From Klebsiella aerogenes KCTC 2190 (GTDB lineage Bacteria > Pseudomonadota > Gammaproteobacteria > Enterobacterales > Enterobacteriaceae), in assembly GCF_000215745.1 (NCBI RefSeq), contig NC_015663.1, positions 2,108,001-2,172,000 of the forward strand: a DNA stretch of 64,000 bases. The letters run 5' to 3'. Within the stretch, counting starts at the first letter, position 1, and each line of letters opens with the position of its first letter. A program made the position numbers and the translations under genes. Shown in pieces: positions 61,254 through 64,000 of the stretch. The notes beneath the pieces were generated by a model. It saw nothing but the letters and a program-made list of their open reading frames with translations, did not search any database and was not told where the DNA came from.

Positions 61254-62321
61254 ATGATGACGCCAGAACAAAAATTTGCCCGCTGGGTAAGGGTAAGTAT
61301 TGCCGCTTTCCTGGTGATATTCGCCTGGTTTATCGTTGCCGATATCTGGATCCCGCTAACCCCGGATTCCACCGTGATGCGCGTGGTGACTCCGGTCTCG
61401 TCGCGGGTCTCCGGCTACGTCTCGCACGTCTACGTGCACAACAATAGCCAGGTGAAAAAGGGCGATCTGCTGTATGAGCTCGATCCCACGCCATTCATTA
61501 ATAAAGTTGAAGCGGCGCAAATCGCCCTGCAACAGGCCAAACTGAGCAACCAGCAGTTGGATGCGCAAATCGCCGCCGCTCGCGCCAACCTGCGCACCGC
61601 GCAGTACACCGCGCGTAATGACAAAGTCACTCTCGACCGCTACCAGCGCCTGAGCACCATGCAAAACGTGTCGCAATCGGATCTCGATAAGGTGCGCACG
61701 ACATGGCAGACCAGCGAACAATCGGTCAGCGCCCTGAATGCGCAAATTCAGAACCTGCTGATCCAGCGCGGCGAGCGCGACGACAAGCGCAACGTGACGC
61801 TGCAGAAATACCGCAACGCGCTGGAAGAGGCGCAGCTCAACCTCGGCTGGACCCAGGTGCGCGCCGAGACCGACGGTATGGTCAGCAACCTGCAGCTTAA
61901 CCCGGGAATTTACGCCACCGCCGCCACCGCCGTGCTGGCGCTGGTTAACAACAACACCGATATCGTCGCCGACTTTCGTGAAAAAAGCCTGCGCCATACG
62001 GCGGTGAATACCGATGCGGCGGTGGTTTTCGATGCCCTGCCGGGTAAAGTGTTCCCGGCGCACGTGACCAGCAGCGACGCCGGTATTCTTGCCGGTCAGG
62101 AAGCGGTGAATGGCCAACTGTCGCAGCCTGAGCAGTCTACCCGCTGGGTGCGCGATGCGCAGCGCATGCGGATTCACGTCGCGCTGGATCAACCTCTGGA
62201 TAAGCCGCTGCCGACCGGCGCCCGCGCCACCGTCCAGTTGTACAATAGCGACGGCCCCTTCGCCCGCACCTTTGCCGGCCTGCAGATCCACCTGGTGAGC
62301 TGGTTGCACTATGTCTATTAA
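61254..62321 (+). CDS. HlyD-family efflux adaptor
   Basis: A 355-residue membrane fusion protein of the EmrA/AaeA type: an N-terminal membrane anchor (about 13-31), the lipoyl half VSSRVSGYVSHVYVHNNSQVKKGDLLYELD, an alpha hairpin (about 80-180) and the second lipoyl and barrel parts. It begins six bases after the marR stop with either of two adjacent ATGs. The stop overlaps the start of the DUF2955 gene by 11 bp. Confidence 0.9.
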   Translation: MMTPEQKFARWVRVSIAAFLVIFAWFIVADIWIPLTPDSTVMRVVTPVSSRVSGYVSHVYVHNNSQVKKGDLLYELDPTPFINKVEAAQIALQQAKLSNQQLDAQIAAARANLRTAQYTARNDKVTLDRYQRLSTMQNVSQSDLDKVRTTWQTSEQSVSALNAQIQNLLIQRGERDDKRNVTLQKYRNALEEAQLNLGWTQVRAETDGMVSNLQLNPGIYATAATAVLALVNNNTDIVADFREKSLRHTAVNTDAAVVFDALPGKVFPAHVTSSDAGILAGQEAVNGQLSQPEQSTRWVRDAQRMRIHVALDQPLDKPLPTGARATVQLYNSDGPFARTFAGLQIHLVSWLHYVY

Positions 62322-63375
62322 CACCCTGGCGCACGTCTTTACCCCGCACGGCAATATCGTCTATACGGCCAATGATTTTCGCCAGACGGTACGCATTGCC
62401 GTTGCCGGGACCATCGCGCTGAGTATTTCGACCTTCTACGACGTGCAGTACGGCGTGTTTTTCGTCGTTTATCCGCTGATGCTGATGTCGCTGGTGCCGG
62501 TATTCAACCGCCACGTCGCCCGGCAGTTTGTGTTCAGCGCGGCGGTCAATTGCGTCGAAATGGTGCTCATCGTTGGCTATCTGTCGCAGTGGCCGGTGAT
62601 CATGACGTTAGTTGTGTTCGGTCTGTATGTGATGCGCTTTCGCTTCATGAGCCAGGGGCCGCTGTTCCTGCTGGGGTCGATGGGCGTGGTGTGCCAGAGC
62701 ACGATGCTCAATTTTATGAGCTATCCCACCAGCAACTGGCACACGCTGATGTTCTCCAATATGGAGGCCTGCGTGATGGCGGTGGCGCTGAGCGCGCTGC
62801 TGCACTATTTGATCCCGGATGTTGAACCGCGTAAGCCGCCGCCGCGCATAGAGAAAGACGCCGCGCGGATCCGTCATGAATCGCTGCTTTCCGGCACGGT
62901 TGCGACCATTATCTTTGTGATCTTTCAGATCTGCGATCTGAGCGATTCGCTATCGGCGCTGATGGCCGGGGTACTGATCCTGTTCCCGATGCATTATCGC
63001 GGCGCGGTAATCAGCTCGATCTGGCGTGTGGCGGGGGTGGTACTGGCTTGTCTGTACATTCTGGTGGTGCAGCTGATTATCTATGATTTCAGCAACCACA
63101 TGATCCTGATGATGCCGTTGATTGGTCTTGGTCTGGCCTTTAGCGCCCGCCTGCACGTGATGGAAAAAGTGGGCGCGGGCGTGGGATTCGCCAGCATCAC
63201 CACTATCGGTATTATGTTTGGCCAGAATCTGCATCCGAATCAGGATCTGGTGTTCAGCGATCTGTACCGTATTACTTCAGTCACGGTATCGCTGGTGGCG
63301 ACGCTGACCATGGTGTTTCTGGTCCATCGGGTACTGAACTGCTTCGCGCCGACTCGCTTTGTAGTGAGTGAATGA
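62311..63375 (+). CDS. DUF2955 (FUSC/YccS-like) inner-membrane efflux protein
   Basis: A 354-residue protein with two blocks of hydrophobic segments (about 30-165 and 195-345) joined by a basic hydrophilic linker (DVEPRKPPPRIEKDAARIRHE). This repeated layout is that of the DUF2955 and FUSC aromatic-acid exporter-like families, such as AaeB. Coupled to an HlyD adaptor, it probably forms an exporter; the substrate is unknown. Confidence 0.85.
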   Translation: MSINTLAHVFTPHGNIVYTANDFRQTVRIAVAGTIALSISTFYDVQYGVFFVVYPLMLMSLVPVFNRHVARQFVFSAAVNCVEMVLIVGYLSQWPVIMTLVVFGLYVMRFRFMSQGPLFLLGSMGVVCQSTMLNFMSYPTSNWHTLMFSNMEACVMAVALSALLHYLIPDVEPRKPPPRIEKDAARIRHESLLSGTVATIIFVIFQICDLSDSLSALMAGVLILFPMHYRGAVISSIWRVAGVVLACLYILVVQLIIYDFSNHMILMMPLIGLGLAFSARLHVMEKVGAGVGFASITTIGIMFGQNLHPNQDLVFSDLYRITSVTVSLVATLTMVFLVHRVLNCFAPTRFVVSE

Positions 63376-63418
63376 CGTCACATCGTCAGGCCCTGCCGGC
63401 AATGGGATGATCGCCAGG

Positions 63419-63446
63419 GATAGCCCGCAAAATGCCGTGGGCTATC
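63419..63446 (+). terminator. Hairpin after the efflux operon
   Basis: GATAGCCC (63419-63426) and GGGCTATC (63439-63446) form an eight-base stem followed by GCTTTCC; a probable end of the marR-hlyD-DUF2955 transcript. Confidence 0.55.
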
Positions 63447-63508
63447 GCTTTCCGGACGGCAAACTCAGTCATAAAAGATCCCCGCAATATCGGCTGCCCG
63501 GCTAGTTA

Positions 63509-63635
63509 TATACCCGTCATACTTCAAGTTGCATGTGCGTTGGCTTTCCTCGCTCACCCCAGTCACTTACTGGAGTAAGCTCCTGGTGATTCCCTGCGTC
63601 GCCGCCTTCCTGCAACTCGAATTATTTAGGGTATA
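63509..63635. repeat. ERIC element, 127 bp
   Basis: A complete enterobacterial repetitive intergenic consensus, from TATACCC to GGGTATA. The core CGCTCACCCCAGTCACTTAC and the nearby GTAAGCTCCTGG-TGATTC match the conserved halves of ERIC. The outer arms (ACTTCAAGTTGCA and TGCAACTCGAATT) pair imperfectly, as in other copies. The length equals the standard 127 bp. Confidence 0.92.
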
Positions 63636-63917
63636 GATAATCATCATTCGTGCAGAAAATAGAAAAGGAGAAAAAACGGGAGTAAGCCATCATGAAATAA
63701 GGCAGTAGTCGCAGTGGTTGCCAAAAATAAGATATCGATATGCCACAAAAAAGATAAATAAGTAAGGTGCATGCATTCTGGTGAATTTTCGGAAAAAGGC
63801 CCGTGTCTTATTTATTGCAGGATGTCTTATATCAACGTTATAAATAAAAAAGCAATACATTAAAAAACTGCCAAATTATAAACAACTAACAGATATTTCA
63901 TGATGTGAGGATAGGGT

Positions 63918-64000
63918 ATGAGTGAAAATAAAACGTTGGAACGTTCCTCCAACGACGCGACAAATGAGTGGCGGGTTGGGGCGGGAGCATGGGTCTCGCT
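63918..64000 (+). CDS. Start of an unidentified gene, cut by the window edge
   Basis: An ATG at 63918, preceded by GAGGATAGGG, opens a frame of 27 codons to the window end (MSENKTLERSSNDATNEW...). The hydrophilic start followed by WRVGAGAWVS could be the beginning of a membrane transporter, but too little is present to name it. Confidence 0.6.
   Translation, partial: MSENKTLERSSNDATNEWRVGAGAWVS

Larger units (their letters stand above)
63376..63917. other. Intergenic region with hairpin, ERIC element and A+T-rich promoter DNA
   Basis: After the DUF2955 gene comes a terminator-like hairpin, then an ERIC repeat. From 63640 to 63917 the DNA is strongly A+T-rich and presumably holds the promoter of the last, partial gene. 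No other gene is seen. Confidence 0.6.

Overview
The window is chromosomal DNA of an enterobacterium, most likely of the Klebsiella/Raoultella group. The 16S rRNA is full length and has enterobacterial variable regions; its V3 loop looks more like K. aerogenes or Raoultella than K. pneumoniae, but I cannot fix the species without a search. A chromosomal fosA of the Klebsiella type, the dga D-glucosaminate operon, the long-form choline TMA-lyase locus and Klebsiella-like REP and ERIC repeats fit this assignment. I see no prophage, plasmid, insertion sequence or CRISPR array.

Layout. Positions 1-8000 (minus strand) hold a DNA-restriction island: hsdM-hsdS-hsdR of a type I system, followed by a McrB-like AAA+ gene that runs off the left edge. 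Next come a decayed 5'-nucleotidase fragment, a DUF1294 membrane protein and a secreted non-specific nuclease. Positions 10.1-18.6 kb hold a complete copper/silver efflux locus, cusCFBA, divergent from cusRS, with a perfect CusR operator between them. roxA (ribosomal protein oxygenase) follows, then a complete rrn operon (P1, P2, boxA, 16S, tRNA-Glu, 23S, 5S, terminator). Between 25.7 and 33.4 kb are two small genes, the yhiI-rbbA-yhhJ ABC exporter operon and a globin-coupled diguanylate cyclase related to DosC.

Positions 33.4-48.0 kb are the most notable part. A GRM2-type choline-degrading bacterial microcompartment operon encodes three nearly identical shell hexamer proteins, CutF, a vertex protein, CutO, CutC, CutD, a fourth shell protein, a PduL-like phosphotransacylase, a protein of unknown role and a pair of SMR transporters. 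Choline is cleaved to trimethylamine and acetaldehyde by CutC after activation by CutD. Acetaldehyde is then split between acetyl-CoA/acetyl phosphate (CutF, PduL) and ethanol (CutO) inside the shell. Upstream are a membrane-bound CadC-like regulator, a FidL-like partner and a TetR repressor. Immediately downstream is a second tryptophanyl-tRNA synthetase gene. It is preceded by an unannotated 17-residue leader peptide with tandem Trp codons and an attenuator, which I consider the best find of the window.

Positions 48.1-55.4 kb are the dga regulon: a sigma54 activator DgaR, a mannose-family PTS (DgaABCD), the ammonia-lyase DgaE and the aldolase DgaF, with a near-consensus sigma54 promoter. 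The right end carries fosA, an amino acid permease/amidase pair, a MocR regulator with a repeated operator divergent from a 54-residue DUF1127 gene, a MarR-HlyD-DUF2955 efflux operon, a 127-bp ERIC element and the start of one more gene.
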